A stretch of DNA of 64,000 nt from Stenotrophomonas maltophilia (GCF_002138415.1 NZ_CP015612.1:1156001-1220000), one strand, 5' to 3'; positions 53,715 through 62,876 are shown, counted from the stretch's first letter. Translations and numbers: made by a program. Notes: generated by a model not told the origin, from the sequence alone.

Positions 53715-55457
53715 ATGGCCGGCAAGGCATCGCCCATCGGATTGCGGACCTGGGTCTGGATCCTGGGCGGGTTGTTCGTGGTCTGTACGCTGCCGTTGAT
53801 GGCCATCGCGCTGGTCCAGGGCACGCTGCGCTACAGCGCTGCCGAGGACAATCTGGTCAGCCTGCGCCAGCTGCGCCAGACCTTCGACCTGGCCAACCTG
53901 GTCTCGGCTGAACGCGGCCCGGCCAACAGCCTGCTCGGTGCCGACCCGGCCGATGCCAGGGAGCATGCGCGGCTTGTGCTACAGCTGGCCGTGGTGCGCA
54001 GGCGTGTAGACACCGCGCTGCAGCAACTGGATGCCGTTTTCACGGCTGATCCGGGCGTGGTGGATGAGCATGGGATGCTGGCGGACGCGCAACGTCGCCT
54101 GCAGTCGGCACGCGCGGGTATTGACCGGGTGGCAGCGCAGCCGCGCGACGCACGACGTGTCGAAGACGTGGAGCGCGCGATCAGCGGCATGTTTGCAGTG
54201 GTCGACCGCCTGCACCTGCTGACCTCGGCGCAGATCAACGTACTGGTCCGCGCCGACCGCGAGGCGGCGATTCCAGCCATGCAGGGCCAGGTGCTGATCG
54301 ACCTGCGCGAGCACGGTGGGCGCCTGGCCTCCAACGTGATGGCGCCGGTGGCGGTACCGGGTGCCTGGCGCAACGAACAGGTGCGCGCGGCGCTGCAGAC
54401 CGAGGGCCGCCTGCTGGAGCTGTGGCGGCTGGCCGGCAGCCACGAGTCGGTCTTCCGCAGTGATCCAACGCTGTCCTGGCATTGGGACATGGCGCGACGG
54501 CAGTTCTTCGGTGAGTCGCTGCCGATGATCGAACAACTGATCGAAGACGGACGACGTGGCCTGCCGCCGCCGTGGACCGCAGCCGAGTTCACCACGCGCT
54601 ACGTGCCGACCCTGCAGTCGCTTGAGGCGCTGCGTGATGGTTACCTGAGTGTGTCCATCGCCAGGTTCGAACACACCCGCAACCGCGAGGCGACGCGGCT
54701 GGCGGTGCTGGCGGCGACGGCGTTGGGGACCCTGGTGGTGCTGGGCGTGGCGCTGCGCATTGCGCATCTGCAGATCCTGCGGCCGCTGCTGCAGGCGCAG
54801 AAGCAGGTCATCCAGATCGCCTCGGAAGCGCCTGGCCCGGAGCAGCATGTGACCCACCCGCTGGCCGAGATGCAACGCCTGTTCGATGCCATCGAAGTGC
54901 TGCGCGAGAAGTCGCGTGAGCGTTCGGCGCTGACCAGCGAGCTGCGCCAGCTGGCCGGTACCGACGAGCTGACGGGTCTTCTGAACCGGCGTGCGCTGGA
55001 CGAGGTGGTACAGCAGCGGCATGCCGAGGGCGGCGCCAGTGCGGTGGTGATCCTGCTGGATGTTGACCGTTTCAAATCGATCAACGATGGCCATGGCCAC
55101 GATGCTGGCGACGAAGTGCTGGTGCAGGTGGCGCAGCTGCTGCAGCGCCATCTCCGTCGCAGCGACAGCATTGCCCGCTACGGCGGGGAGGAATTCCTGG
55201 TGCTGCTGGCCGACGGCGACCTGGCCGGTGGTCGCCAACTGGCCGAATCGCTGCGGCTTGCGCTGCAGCAGTTGGATATCCTGGTGGCCGGCGGCACCGC
55301 GCTGCGGGTGACCGCCAGCTTCGGCGTGGCCGAGGGTGGCACCGATGCGTTGGGTTGGCGGACCCTGCTGCGTGCCGCCGATGCGGCCATGTACCAGGCC
55401 AAGGCGCAAGGGCGTGATCGGGTACGGGTGGCGGGTGGCGGTCGCATCACGCGTTGA
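53715..55457 (+). CDS. Membrane diguanylate cyclase with periplasmic sensor region
   Basis: A 580-residue protein. TM1 is at about 12-36 (WVWILGGLFVVCTLPLMAIAL), a long helical periplasmic domain follows to about 345, and TM2 is near 346-366 (LAVLAATALGTLVVLGVALRI). The C-terminal GGDEF-type domain has GTDELTGLLNRRALDE, DVDRFKSINDGHGHDAGDEV and the active GGEEF (ARYGGEEFLVLLA), with I-site RRSD five residues upstream. The periplasmic sensor resembles nitrate/methyl-accepting helical bundles (SAERGPANSLLG) of NIT-like type, but this is uncertain. ATG at 53715 has CAGGGGAAA upstream. Confidence 0.93.
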   Translation: MAGKASPIGLRTWVWILGGLFVVCTLPLMAIALVQGTLRYSAAEDNLVSLRQLRQTFDLANLVSAERGPANSLLGADPADAREHARLVLQLAVVRRRVDTALQQLDAVFTADPGVVDEHGMLADAQRRLQSARAGIDRVAAQPRDARRVEDVERAISGMFAVVDRLHLLTSAQINVLVRADREAAIPAMQGQVLIDLREHGGRLASNVMAPVAVPGAWRNEQVRAALQTEGRLLELWRLAGSHESVFRSDPTLSWHWDMARRQFFGESLPMIEQLIEDGRRGLPPPWTAAEFTTRYVPTLQSLEALRDGYLSVSIARFEHTRNREATRLAVLAATALGTLVVLGVALRIAHLQILRPLLQAQKQVIQIASEAPGPEQHVTHPLAEMQRLFDAIEVLREKSRERSALTSELRQLAGTDELTGLLNRRALDEVVQQRHAEGGASAVVILLDVDRFKSINDGHGHDAGDEVLVQVAQLLQRHLRRSDSIARYGGEEFLVLLADGDLAGGRQLAESLRLALQQLDILVAGGTALRVTASFGVAEGGTDALGWRTLLRAADAAMYQAKAQGRDRVRVAGGGRITR

Positions 55458-55694
55458 GGGTACGTGTCAGCCGATGCGTGCATGCACCCGCCGTAGTGTC
55501 CGCGCGATCATCCGGCGCGCGATGGGACGTGCATCTGCTGCTAACGCGGGTGTGAGGATGTGGACCGCGTCACGCATCCGCCAAGCGCTCTATCTCGTCT
55601 TCTGTGAAGAGGCCGCAACTGCCTATCCACGCTTCGGTCACCGCTCTGCGCAGACGCTGGAAATCCATCCGATGAACCAATGAAGGACGACGTC

Positions 55695-56126
55695 ATGACC
55701 CAGCTCACCCTGCCCGAACTGGCCAAGAAAATGGCTGGCATTGATTTCACCATGCTGCAGACCCACGCCGGTGGAGAGATTGCGGGTCGTCCGATGAGCA
55801 ACAACGGTGACGTGGACTATGACGGTGACAGCTGGTTCTTCACCACGGAAGACACCGACATGGTGCGCGAGATTGAAGCCGACTCCGCCGTCGCGCTGGG
55901 TTTTTCCGGCAGCAAGTCGCTGCTGGGCAGGCCGCCGTTGTTCGTGCACGTCCAAGGCAAGGCTGCATTGATCCGGGACAAGGGCGTAATGGCACAGCAT
56001 TGGGTGAAGGATCTTGAGCGGTGGTTCGAACAGGGAGTAGATACCCCGGGGCTGGTACTGATCCACGTACGGGCCATCCGCGTGCACTACTGGGATGGCG
56101 AGGACCAGGGCGAAATAGCAGTCTGA
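55695..56126 (+). CDS. Pyridoxamine 5'-phosphate oxidase-like (general stress type) protein
   Basis: A 143-residue split-barrel flavoprotein-like protein. Typical blocks are IDFTMLQTHAGGEIAGRPMSN (flavin-phosphate binding Arg and Pro), WFFTTEDTDMVREIEADSAVALGFSG, and ALIRDKGVMAQHW. The family includes B. subtilis YwrO-like general stress proteins and F420/FMN-binding enzymes; the substrate is unknown. The start is placed at 55695 because GAAGGACGA lies just before it; an upstream ATG at 55680 is possible. Confidence 0.9.
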   Translation: MTQLTLPELAKKMAGIDFTMLQTHAGGEIAGRPMSNNGDVDYDGDSWFFTTEDTDMVREIEADSAVALGFSGSKSLLGRPPLFVHVQGKAALIRDKGVMAQHWVKDLERWFEQGVDTPGLVLIHVRAIRVHYWDGEDQGEIAV

Positions 56127-56221
56127 CCCGGCAGAGGGGAGGCCGGCGGCCATCGCGGCCGTTGCGCTGCACGCCTGGGCTTTGCCATCCTGCCTGCTGT
56201 TTTCCGTAGCGTGGAATCCCG

Positions 56222-56803
56222 ATGCGTCCTGTGTTCTGGCTGGCTTTGGCCCTGCTGCCCACCCTGGCGGTGGCGCAGCCCGCGCGTACTCCCAAGGCCA
56301 AGGCCCCGGCGCAGGATCCCTTCAGCGAGCTGTTCGATACCGCCTGCATGCAGCACATCGGTGCACCGGCGCGCCTGCAGTCGTTGATGGAATCCAACGG
56401 GCTGGCACCGCTGCAGCCAGCCGAGGCTGCAACGTTGCTGCAGGGGCAGGCAGGCATGGCCTGGATGGTGCCTCTGGCCAGTGGCCGCTATGCGGTGAGC
56501 TGGGCTGACGATGGCACGTGTACGGTCTACGCCGAAAAGGCCGACGCGGCGGTCGTGCAGAAGGGATTCGCCCGGTTGGTGCAGGCCGCACCGAAGCCGT
56601 TGCAGGTGCGATCGCTGCCAGGGCATGGGCCACTGTCGGCCGATCAGGTGGCGATCCAGTACGGCTGGGCGACGCCGGGGCAGGGCAAGCTGCAGGTGCG
56701 CTTCCGCCTGGTCACGCGGCAGGCGGCCGATGCCGGCGTGCAGGCGATGGCCTCGGCGGCCCCGGGCGAAGCGATGTTGGAACAGCCCGCGCCCGGGCCC
56801 TGA
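56222..56803 (+). CDS. Hypothetical exported protein
   Basis: A 193-residue protein with a signal peptide (FWLALALLPTLAVAQP, cleavage near 18) and a Lys/Pro/Ala linker. The mature part has two cysteines (in DTACMQH and DGTCTVY), which could form a disulfide in the periplasm. No family is recognised; it is not a lipoprotein. ATG at 56222 follows GGAATCCCG. Confidence 0.7.
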   Translation: MRPVFWLALALLPTLAVAQPARTPKAKAPAQDPFSELFDTACMQHIGAPARLQSLMESNGLAPLQPAEAATLLQGQAGMAWMVPLASGRYAVSWADDGTCTVYAEKADAAVVQKGFARLVQAAPKPLQVRSLPGHGPLSADQVAIQYGWATPGQGKLQVRFRLVTRQAADAGVQAMASAAPGEAMLEQPAPGP

Positions 56804-56852
56804 CAGAGGACACGCTTGCGATTCAGTCTTTCACGCAGGATGTGGTATATCG

Positions 56853-56864
56853 TTTATCGATAAA
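56853..56864. promoter_or_regulatory. AT-rich perfect palindrome TTTATCGATAAA upstream of DUF2975 gene
   Basis: A 12-base palindrome in the GC-rich spacer 43 bases before the DUF2975 start, adjoined by TATATCG. It could be the binding site of the small XRE regulator encoded two genes on, or part of a promoter. Confidence 0.5.
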
Positions 56865-56906
56865 TCCACCCTGGGGCGGCGATGCTGCCCCAACGCCGGA
56901 GGCAGC

Positions 56907-57455
56907 TTGACCGCTCGTCCCGCCCGCGCCAGACCTGCGCGAGGCTTGTTCACCCTGGCCCAGGCCGCCGTACAGGCGGTGCGGGCGATGTGCTGGCTGG
57001 GCATCCTGGCCGCACTGCTGGCGGTGCCACTGGTCGCCCACGACCGCAGCTGGCTGCTCGACAGCATCCACGACGCTGATGCCGCTGCCGTGCATGGCAG
57101 CGACCTGTTCCTGCATTTCTACCTGGGCCTGGGTGCCATCGTCGCGCTGCTGGTGCTGTGCCTGGTGTTCCTGCGCCATTTGCTGCGGCTGCTGAAGTCG
57201 GCGGCGCGCGAGCGGCCGTTCACCCATGCCAATGCACAGCGCCTGCAGCGCATGGCGTGGCTGATGCTGTCGATGGAGGTGCTGTCGATCCTGATCGGCG
57301 CCTACGCCGCCTGGATGGGGCCGGACTTCACCTGGATGGAGGTGGGCGGCGGCATGTCGATCACCGGCCTGGTCGCGGTGCTGATGCTGTTCGTGCTTGC
57401 ACGCGTGTTTGCCGTGGGTGCGGCGATGCGCGATGACCTCGATGGTCTGATCTGA
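56907..57455 (+). CDS. DUF2975 family membrane protein
   Basis: A 182-residue inner-membrane protein with four hydrophobic segments (about 30-50, 74-96, 117-137 and 148-168) and ERPFTHANAQRLQRMAWLML between the second and third, which is characteristic of DUF2975. The start is TTG at 56907, supported by CCGGAGGC six bases upstream; no ATG fits the family start. The gene directly downstream encodes an XRE regulator of the YozG type, the usual partner of DUF2975 proteins. Function unknown. Confidence 0.85.
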   Translation: MTARPARARPARGLFTLAQAAVQAVRAMCWLGILAALLAVPLVAHDRSWLLDSIHDADAAAVHGSDLFLHFYLGLGAIVALLVLCLVFLRHLLRLLKSAARERPFTHANAQRLQRMAWLMLSMEVLSILIGAYAAWMGPDFTWMEVGGGMSITGLVAVLMLFVLARVFAVGAAMRDDLDGLI

Positions 57456-57468
57456 TGGGCACGCGCTG

Positions 57469-57693
57469 ATGGCGATCGTCATCACCCTGGACCGCATGCT
57501 GCAGGAACGGGGCATGACCCTGTCCGAGCTGGCCGGGCGCATCGACATCACCCTGGCCAACCTGTCGATTCTGAAAACCGGCAAGGCACGCGCCATCCGG
57601 TTTTCCACACTTGATGCGATCTGCCGTGAGCTGCAGTGCACGCCCGGCGACCTGCTCGGGCATGACCCGGCGAAGGCGCAGGACGCTGACTGA
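57469..57693 (+). CDS. XRE/YozG-family transcriptional regulator
   Basis: A 74-residue one-domain helix-turn-helix protein: ITLDRMLQERGMTLSELAGRIDITLANLSILKTGKARAIRF with the recognition helix in ITLANLSILK, ending LDAICRELQCTPGDLL as in YozG/Cro-like proteins. It is 13 bases downstream of the DUF2975 gene and cotranscribed. It probably represses its own operon, perhaps through the palindrome at 56853-56864. Confidence 0.9.
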   Translation: MAIVITLDRMLQERGMTLSELAGRIDITLANLSILKTGKARAIRFSTLDAICRELQCTPGDLLGHDPAKAQDAD

Positions 57694-57736
57694 GTGCTTT
57701 CCCTTTTCCCTTACCTACTGACGAAACGGACCTGAA

Positions 57737-59278
57737 ATGGAATGGTTGGCTGACCCCTCGATATGGATGGGCCTTGCAACCCTGGTCGTGCTGGAGATCG
57801 TTCTCGGCATCGACAACCTGGTGTTCATCGCGATCCTTGCCGACAAACTGCCGCCGCACCAGCGTGACCGTGCGCGGGTGATCGGCCTGGCGCTGGCCCT
57901 GCTGATGCGGCTGGTGCTGCTGGCCGCGCTGGCCTGGATCATGAAACTGACCGAGCCGCTGCTGACGCTGTTCGACCGCAGCTTCTCCGGGCGTGACCTG
58001 ATCCTGCTGGGCGGTGGCCTGTTCCTGCTGTTCAAGGGCACCATGGAGCTGCACGAACGGCTGGAAGGCCGCGAGCACCACGAGGATGGCAAGAAGGTCT
58101 ATGCCAGCTTCGCGATGGTGGTGGCACAGATCGTGGTGCTCGATGCGGTGTTCTCGCTGGACTCGGTGATCACCGCAGTTGGTATGGTCGACAACCTGGG
58201 CGTGATGTACGCCGCGGTGACCATCGCGATGGCGCTGATGCTGGTGGCCAGCAAGCCGCTGACCCGCTTCGTCAACAAGCATCCCACGGTGGTGGTGCTG
58301 TGCCTGGGCTTCCTGCTGATGATCGGTTTCAGCCTGGTGGCCGAAGGCCTGGGCTACAAGATTCCGAAGGGCTACCTGTACGCGGCCATTGCCTTCTCGA
58401 TCCTGGTCGAGGCGTTCAACCAGTGGGTTCGCTTCAATCGCGAGCGCAACGAGCGTCGCCAGCCGTTCCGCCAGCGCACGGCCGATGCCGTGTTGCGCAT
58501 GCTGGGCGCGCGCCCGGCCAACGGCCATGCCGACGAAAGTGTGGACGAGCAGGTGGACGCCGAAGAGCGCCTGCAGCCGGCCGAACACGAGATGATCCGC
58601 AGCGTGCTGGGCCTGGCCGATCGGCCGGTGTCGAGCGTGATGACCGTGCGTGCCGACGTGCAGTGGATCGACCTGGCACGTGGGCAGGAGGACGTGGTGG
58701 CGCGCCTGGTGGCATCGCCGCACACCCGCCTGCTGGTGGGTGATGGCGACCTGGACAGCCTGCGCGGCGTGGTGCAGAGCCGCGACCTTCTGGCCGATCT
58801 GCTGCAGGGCAAGCCGCTACAGCTGGAAGGCAATCTGCGTGAGCCGCAGTACGTGCTGTCCAGTGCCAGCGCATTGCAGGCGCTGGAACTGATCCGCCAG
58901 CACCCGGTGCCGCTGGCGGTGGCGGTGGACGAGTACGGCAGTGTGGAAGGCCTGGTGACCGCCAACGACCTGCTGGCGGCCATTGCCGGTGACCTGGTCG
59001 ACACCCAGGACGAACGCTATGGCGTGGTCGCGCAGGGCGAAGATTGCTGGGAGGCCGATGGCGCGCTGACCCTGGACGACCTGCAGCGCCTGGCCGGCGT
59101 GTCGCTGCCGCGCAGTGCCGACTACATGACCATCTCCGGTCTGGTGCTGGAGCGCCTGGGGCGCCTGCCAGACATTGGTGACGCGGTGGAGATTGCGGAT
59201 GTGCGCATCACCGTACTGGCGATGGAGAAACGTCGCATCGCCCGCCTGCGGGTTGAACGCATCGACGGAATGGCTTGA
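57737..59278 (+). CDS. TerC family membrane protein with CBS and CorC/HlyC domains
   Basis: A 513-residue protein. Residues 1-235 are the TerC membrane domain with seven hydrophobic segments, including [16 protein letters not shown] and [19 protein letters not shown], which hold the acidic residues expected for Mn/Ca handling. A CBS pair follows at about 300-420 ([37 protein letters not shown]), then a CorC/HlyC-like domain at about 430-510 ([19 protein letters not shown]). E. coli YoaE and YegH are similar. It may export or balance manganese or other divalent cations. Only 43 bases separate it from the upstream gene, too short for an Mn riboswitch. Confidence 0.93.
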   Translation: MEWLADPSIWMGLATLVVLEIVLGIDNLVFIAILADKLPPHQRDRARVIGLALALLMRLVLLAALAWIMKLTEPLLTLFDRSFSGRDLILLGGGLFLLFKGTMELHERLEGREHHEDGKKVYASFAMVVAQIVVLDAVFSLDSVITAVGMVDNLGVMYAAVTIAMALMLVASKPLTRFVNKHPTVVVLCLGFLLMIGFSLVAEGLGYKIPKGYLYAAIAFSILVEAFNQWVRFNRERNERRQPFRQRTADAVLRMLGARPANGHADESVDEQVDAEERLQPAEHEMIRSVLGLADRPVSSVMTVRADVQWIDLARGQEDVVARLVASPHTRLLVGDGDLDSLRGVVQSRDLLADLLQGKPLQLEGNLREPQYVLSSASALQALELIRQHPVPLAVAVDEYGSVEGLVTANDLLAAIAGDLVDTQDERYGVVAQGEDCWEADGALTLDDLQRLAGVSLPRSADYMTISGLVLERLGRLPDIGDAVEIADVRITVLAMEKRRIARLRVERIDGMA

Positions 59279-59291
59279 CCTACCTGTTGTT

Positions 59292-59350
59292 GTAGAGCCG
59301 AGCCCATGCTCGGCTGCATTTTGAGAAGGCGAGCGCAGGCTCGGCTCTAC
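59292..59350. repeat. Inverted SMAG pair
   Basis: Copies at 59292-59315 (starting GTAGAGCCGAGCC) and about 59327-59350 (ending GGCTCGGCTCTAC) are inverted around a 11-base spacer; same subtype as the pair at 9533-9602. Confidence 0.9.
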
Positions 59351-59399
59351 ACAACACCTCTCGCAACCGTCACCATGGCCGGCCCGTTTTCTTTCCAGG

Positions 59400-60536
59400 A
59401 TGGTTGCAGTGCTGAGTACGATCGGTTTGTTGATGGGCCTGTATGTGGCCTGGCGCCTGTTCTGGCCACTGCGCATGCGCATCTGGATGAAGGTCGTGCT
59501 GTCGCTGTTGCTGGTGGGCGTTGCCGTGCAGTTGCGCATCGTCGCCACCTTCTGGGGCACGATGGCGTCGCCGGAGATACCGAAGCTGGCCATCGCCACG
59601 CTGGCCACCGGCTCCACCGCCGTGTTGGTGCTGGCGCTGGTGATGCTGGTGCTGGACGCCGGCCTGCTGCTGTCGCACCTGCTGCGCTGGCCACGCGCGG
59701 TAGCCGCATTGCGCACGCGGCGTCTGCGACCGGTGGCCGGCCTGCTGGCCCTGTTGGTCAGTGGCTACGGCGTCAGCCAGGGCATGGCGGTACCCAAGCC
59801 TCGGCAGATCAAGGTGAGCATCGTCGGATTGCCGGCCGCGTTCGACGGCTATCGCGTGCTGCAGTTGACCGACATCCATGCCAGCCGCCTGCTGACCGGC
59901 GACTGGGTGCGCAGGGTAGTGGATGAGAGCAACGCACTGACGCCGGACCTGATCGTGATCACCGGCGATCTGATCGACGGCAGTGTCGAGGCCCGCCGTG
60001 ACGACGCGCGTCCACTCGCGGACCTGCGGTCACCGGACGGTGTCATCGCCATCACCGGCAACCACGAGTATTACGCGCAGTACCAGGCGTGGATGCAGGC
60101 GTTCCGCGCGCTGCACATGCAGGTGCTGGAGAACAGCCACCTGCAGGTGCGGCGCGGTGATGCGGCGCTGACCATCGCCGGCGTCACCGATCCGGTGGCC
60201 GCACGCTACGGCCTGCCGCTGCCGGATCTGGAGACCGCGCTGGCTGGCGCCGATCCCACCGCACCGGTGATCCTGCTCGACCATCGCCCGCGTAATGCAC
60301 GCGAGGCGGCCGCGCGTGGCGTGAAGCTGCAATTGTCCGGGCATACCCATGGCGGGCAGATCATCGGCATGGACCAGCTGGTGAAGCGTGCCAACGGTGG
60401 CTATGTCTCCGGTCGCTACGACGTGGATGGCATGACCCTGTACGTGAGCAATGGTGCAGGCCTGTGGGCGGGTTTTCCGGCGCGCATCGGCGTACCGTCG
60501 GAGATCACCCTGGTGACGCTGCGCCGCGCGCCGTGA
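59400..60536 (+). CDS. Membrane-anchored metallophosphoesterase
   Basis: A 378-residue protein with three to four N-terminal membrane segments and a calcineurin-type phosphoesterase domain after about residue 140. Metal-binding motifs are LTDIHASRL (Asp, His), VITGDLIDGS, AITGNHEYY, and LSGHTHGGQII, all intact. Relatives include YkuE/YaeI-type phosphodiesterases; the substrate is unknown, and some hydrolyse UDP-diacylglucosamine-like lipids. The ATG at 59400 has no ribosome site, while GTG at 59409 follows AGGATGG at a proper distance; the true start may therefore be three codons in. Confidence 0.9.
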   Translation: MVAVLSTIGLLMGLYVAWRLFWPLRMRIWMKVVLSLLLVGVAVQLRIVATFWGTMASPEIPKLAIATLATGSTAVLVLALVMLVLDAGLLLSHLLRWPRAVAALRTRRLRPVAGLLALLVSGYGVSQGMAVPKPRQIKVSIVGLPAAFDGYRVLQLTDIHASRLLTGDWVRRVVDESNALTPDLIVITGDLIDGSVEARRDDARPLADLRSPDGVIAITGNHEYYAQYQAWMQAFRALHMQVLENSHLQVRRGDAALTIAGVTDPVAARYGLPLPDLETALAGADPTAPVILLDHRPRNAREAAARGVKLQLSGHTHGGQIIGMDQLVKRANGGYVSGRYDVDGMTLYVSNGAGLWAGFPARIGVPSEITLVTLRRAP

Positions 60537-60542
60537 CCGGAA

Positions 60543-60585
60543 GTGGGTCAGATTCCTGTCCCCCGGGGGGAAGTGATCTGACCCC
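60543..60585. repeat. Imperfect dyad with GGGTCAGA...TCTGACCCC ends (second copy)
   Basis: GGGTCAGATTCC...ATCTGACCCC, with a CCCCCGGGGGG core, between convergent genes. It shares its ends and position with the element at 15975-16013. Confidence 0.6.
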
Positions 60586-60591
60586 GGCCCG

Positions 60592-61230
60592 TCAGGCCGC
60601 CCGCAGCGGCGGCCGCGCATGCGCACTTCGACGCAGCGCTTGTGCCCGCTTGGCGATCCAGCGCACCACGAAGGCGGTAAACATCAGCGCCGACGGCACC
60701 GCATACCAGAAGTTGCCCGGCACGCGCTTGAAGTATGAGTACGTAAACACCGCCGCGATGATCCACATGCCGGCGACGTGCAGGCGACGCCAGGCGGTGG
60801 GTCCCATGCGCCGGGCGAGCCCCCGGTGCGAGGTGATGGCCAGCGCCAGGATGGCGATGTAGCCCACCGTGCCCGGGAGGTTGGCCAGCGCTGAGCGTGC
60901 GGGCCAGAACGCCGGGTTGAGAATGCCGAAACTGGTGATGGCGACTGCGTGCAGCAGGTGCGAGAACGCGAAGGACAGGCCGATGATGCGCCGCTCGCGC
61001 AGCAGGAAATGAGTGAACGGGCCGGGCAGCAGGGTGGCGAAGGAGGATGCCGTGAATGCCGCCAGGAACAGCAGGAACGATGTGCGGGCGGTGAGCCGGA
61101 TCGCCGCGCGGCTGCCTTCGGCTGCATCGGGATACAGGGCGAAGGCGGTCAGTGCGAACGCGATCAGGACCACGCCGATGGCTACGAACAGGCGCCAGCC
61201 GTGCAGGAAGGACGTGTTGGAAATGGTCAT
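60592..61230 (-). CDS. Ferric-reductase-like transmembrane domain protein
   Basis: A 212-residue inner-membrane protein with about six hydrophobic segments and histidines in helical positions (HLLHAVAITSFG, TAWRRLHVAGMWI), the haem-ligand pattern of the ferric-reductase/YedZ-like domain. It would carry electrons across the membrane. The start at 61230 is just 2 bases from the hvfC stop (61233), so it is the last gene of the Hvf-like operon and may supply or remove electrons for the metal-handling system. MsrQ-like identity is not certain, because the MsrP partner is absent here. Confidence 0.85.
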   Translation of the reverse strand: MTISNTSFLHGWRLFVAIGVVLIAFALTAFALYPDAAEGSRAAIRLTARTSFLLFLAAFTASSFATLLPGPFTHFLLRERRIIGLSFAFSHLLHAVAITSFGILNPAFWPARSALANLPGTVGYIAILALAITSHRGLARRMGPTAWRRLHVAGMWIIAAVFTYSYFKRVPGNFWYAVPSALMFTAFVVRWIAKRAQALRRSAHARPPLRAA

Positions 61231-61232
61231 GG

Positions 61233-62018
61233 TCAGGCCTCGAAAAATGGAGAGGGGGCAGTGCCGGCCGTTGGCCGGCATGCCCGGGGATCAGTCGACG
61301 CAACCAGAACGGCTGCTGTGCAGAGGTCACGCAGCACTGGAATGCTGGCCGCACGCAGTTCATCCGGCGCGACACCATGGGCTTCAGCCACGGTCTGCAA
61401 TACGTCATCCACACGTGTGCCGTCATCGCCGAAGGCCGACAGCACTGCATAGGCCAGCGGGCTCAGTTCCTCGACCTGCAGTCTGAATTCAGGCATGCGG
61501 CGCATCAGCAGCAGCGTGGGAGCTGCATCCAGCACCGGCTCCAGCATCTCGTCCACATGTACCGGCCACTGGTAGCCAAGCACCCGCACCAGCGGCGAGA
61601 CCGCCAGCACATCACTGTCCACCGGAACGCGGTGCAGCGAACGCCCGGCGGCGCGCGCTTCAATGTGCAGCGACTGCTGCGTGCTCTCGTAGTGCGCCAG
61701 TTCCGCTGCCCAGGCCGGCAGTGCCAGCGCGTCCTGCATCGCCAGCCAGGCCGCGAATTCGCCAGCGATCTGTGGGAACAACGGGGTGCGGCAGGTATGG
61801 CTGGCGTAGTAGTGCTCCACGGTGTCGCGCCAGCGCGGCGTGCCCAACTGGTGTTGCAGGCGTGGCAGGGTGCCAGCCAGCAGGGTGTCCAGGCTGTCGA
61901 TGCACAGGCGGCGGTACACTGCCAGCCGGCGCGCCTCGACGCCATCGGGCGCGGCCATTGATGGGTCGCGCACATGGTCGGCCCAACGCCGTTGCAGGGT
62001 GGCCAGCGACTCAGCCAT
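61233..62018 (-). CDS. hvfC: HvfC / DUF2063 family RiPP maturation protein
   Basis: A 261-residue protein. The N-terminal DUF2063 domain has [21 protein letters not shown] and [24 protein letters not shown], the standard block of HvfC/BufC/MbnC-related partners of MNIO enzymes. In such systems it forms a complex with the DUF692 enzyme and positions the precursor peptide. It overlaps hvfB by 8 bases. The last codons are inside a SMAG-like repeat ([12 protein letters not shown] at the C-terminus), so the C-terminal tail may be repeat-derived. Confidence 0.92.
   Translation of the reverse strand: MAESLATLQRRWADHVRDPSMAAPDGVEARRLAVYRRLCIDSLDTLLAGTLPRLQHQLGTPRWRDTVEHYYASHTCRTPLFPQIAGEFAAWLAMQDALALPAWAAELAHYESTQQSLHIEARAAGRSLHRVPVDSDVLAVSPLVRVLGYQWPVHVDEMLEPVLDAAPTLLLMRRMPEFRLQVEELSPLAYAVLSAFGDDGTRVDDVLQTVAEAHGVAPDELRAASIPVLRDLCTAAVLVASTDPRACRPTAGTAPSPFFEA
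61259..61280. repeat. SMAG-like palindrome inside the hvfC coding region
   Basis: The stem AGTGCCGGCC-GTT-GGCCGGCA lies wholly within hvfC, near its 3' end, and encodes part of its C-terminal tail. The GTAG end is not intact (GGCAGTG). Confidence 0.65.
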
Positions 62019-62856
62019 GGGCCACCTCGGGCCAATGTGCCCCGGCCTGTGCCTGGCGGATCTGCGCGACCTCGGCCAGCAACTCGGGCAGTGGCGGGAA
62101 GTTGAAGTCGCGTTCGAGCAGGGTGGGGCGCACGCCTACCCGCGCATAGGCCTCGCGCAACAGCGCCCAGACCACGCCTTTCACCGGCGCACCGTGGGTG
62201 TCGATCTTGAAGCCATCGTCTTCATCGAAGTGGCCCGCCACATGCAGCGAGGCGACCCGCTGGGCCGGCACGCGGGCCAGGAATTCGAACGCGTCGTAGC
62301 CGTTGTTGCAGGCATTGACGAAGACGTTGTTGACGTCCAGCAGCAGGTCGCAGTCCGCCTCGGCGAGCACGGCATTGATGAAGTCGATCTCGCTCATTTC
62401 CGCGCCGGCAACGGCGTAGTAGGAAATGTTCTCCACGGCGATGCGTCGGCCCAGCATGTCCTGCACCTGGGCGATGCGCCCGGCGACGTGATGCACGGCC
62501 TCGGCGGTGAACGGCAGCGGCAGCAGGTCGTAGACGTGGCCACCGGCGACGCAGTAGCTCAGGTGTTCGCTGTAGAGCTGCACCTGGTGCAGGTCGAGGA
62601 AGGCACGCGTCTGGGCCAGCAGGGTGCGGTCCAGCGGATCAGGGCCGCCCAGCGACAGCGACAGGCCGTGGCAGGTCAGGCGGTGGCGTTCGCTCAACCT
62701 GCGCAGCGCTGTACCGTGTGCACCGCCGACGCCGATCCAGTTGTCGGGCGAGACTTCGAGGAAGTCGATGGCACCGGCCGGCATGGCCAGCAGTTCGTCG
62801 ATCAGGCCACGGCGCAGGCCAAGACCGGCGGCATTGGAAGGCAGGGGCAGGGTCAT
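62011..62856 (-). CDS. hvfB: HvfB / DUF692 MNIO-type RiPP peptide maturase
   Basis: A 281-residue multinuclear non-haem iron oxidative enzyme. Metal-ligand blocks are [10 protein letters not shown] (His63), LYSEHLSYC (Glu97, His98), [24 protein letters not shown], and [13 protein letters not shown], all family signatures. Such enzymes convert cysteines of the EGKCG-type precursor into oxazolone/thioamide or thiooxazole groups that bind copper. The start at 62856 gives the family N-terminus; the longer frame is antisense noise. It lies between the precursor gene (with a 10-bp stem-loop in the gap) and hvfC, which it overlaps. Confidence 0.94.
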   Translation of the reverse strand: MTLPLPSNAAGLGLRRGLIDELLAMPAGAIDFLEVSPDNWIGVGGAHGTALRRLSERHRLTCHGLSLSLGGPDPLDRTLLAQTRAFLDLHQVQLYSEHLSYCVAGGHVYDLLPLPFTAEAVHHVAGRIAQVQDMLGRRIAVENISYYAVAGAEMSEIDFINAVLAEADCDLLLDVNNVFVNACNNGYDAFEFLARVPAQRVASLHVAGHFDEDDGFKIDTHGAPVKGVVWALLREAYARVGVRPTLLERDFNFPPLPELLAEVAQIRQAQAGAHWPEVAHG

Positions 62857-62876
62857 GACGGATGCTCCAGGGAGAG

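Noticed and set aside
55458..55694. Small coding gene in the gap upstream of the PNPOx-like gene.
   Set aside because: The frames there are low-quality continuations of mirror frames, and the base composition is mixed; I see no feature in it.
57694..57736. Manganese riboswitch (yybP-ykoY type) in front of the TerC gene.
   Set aside because: The gap is only 43 bases, too short for the aptamer, and no matching stem sequence is present.
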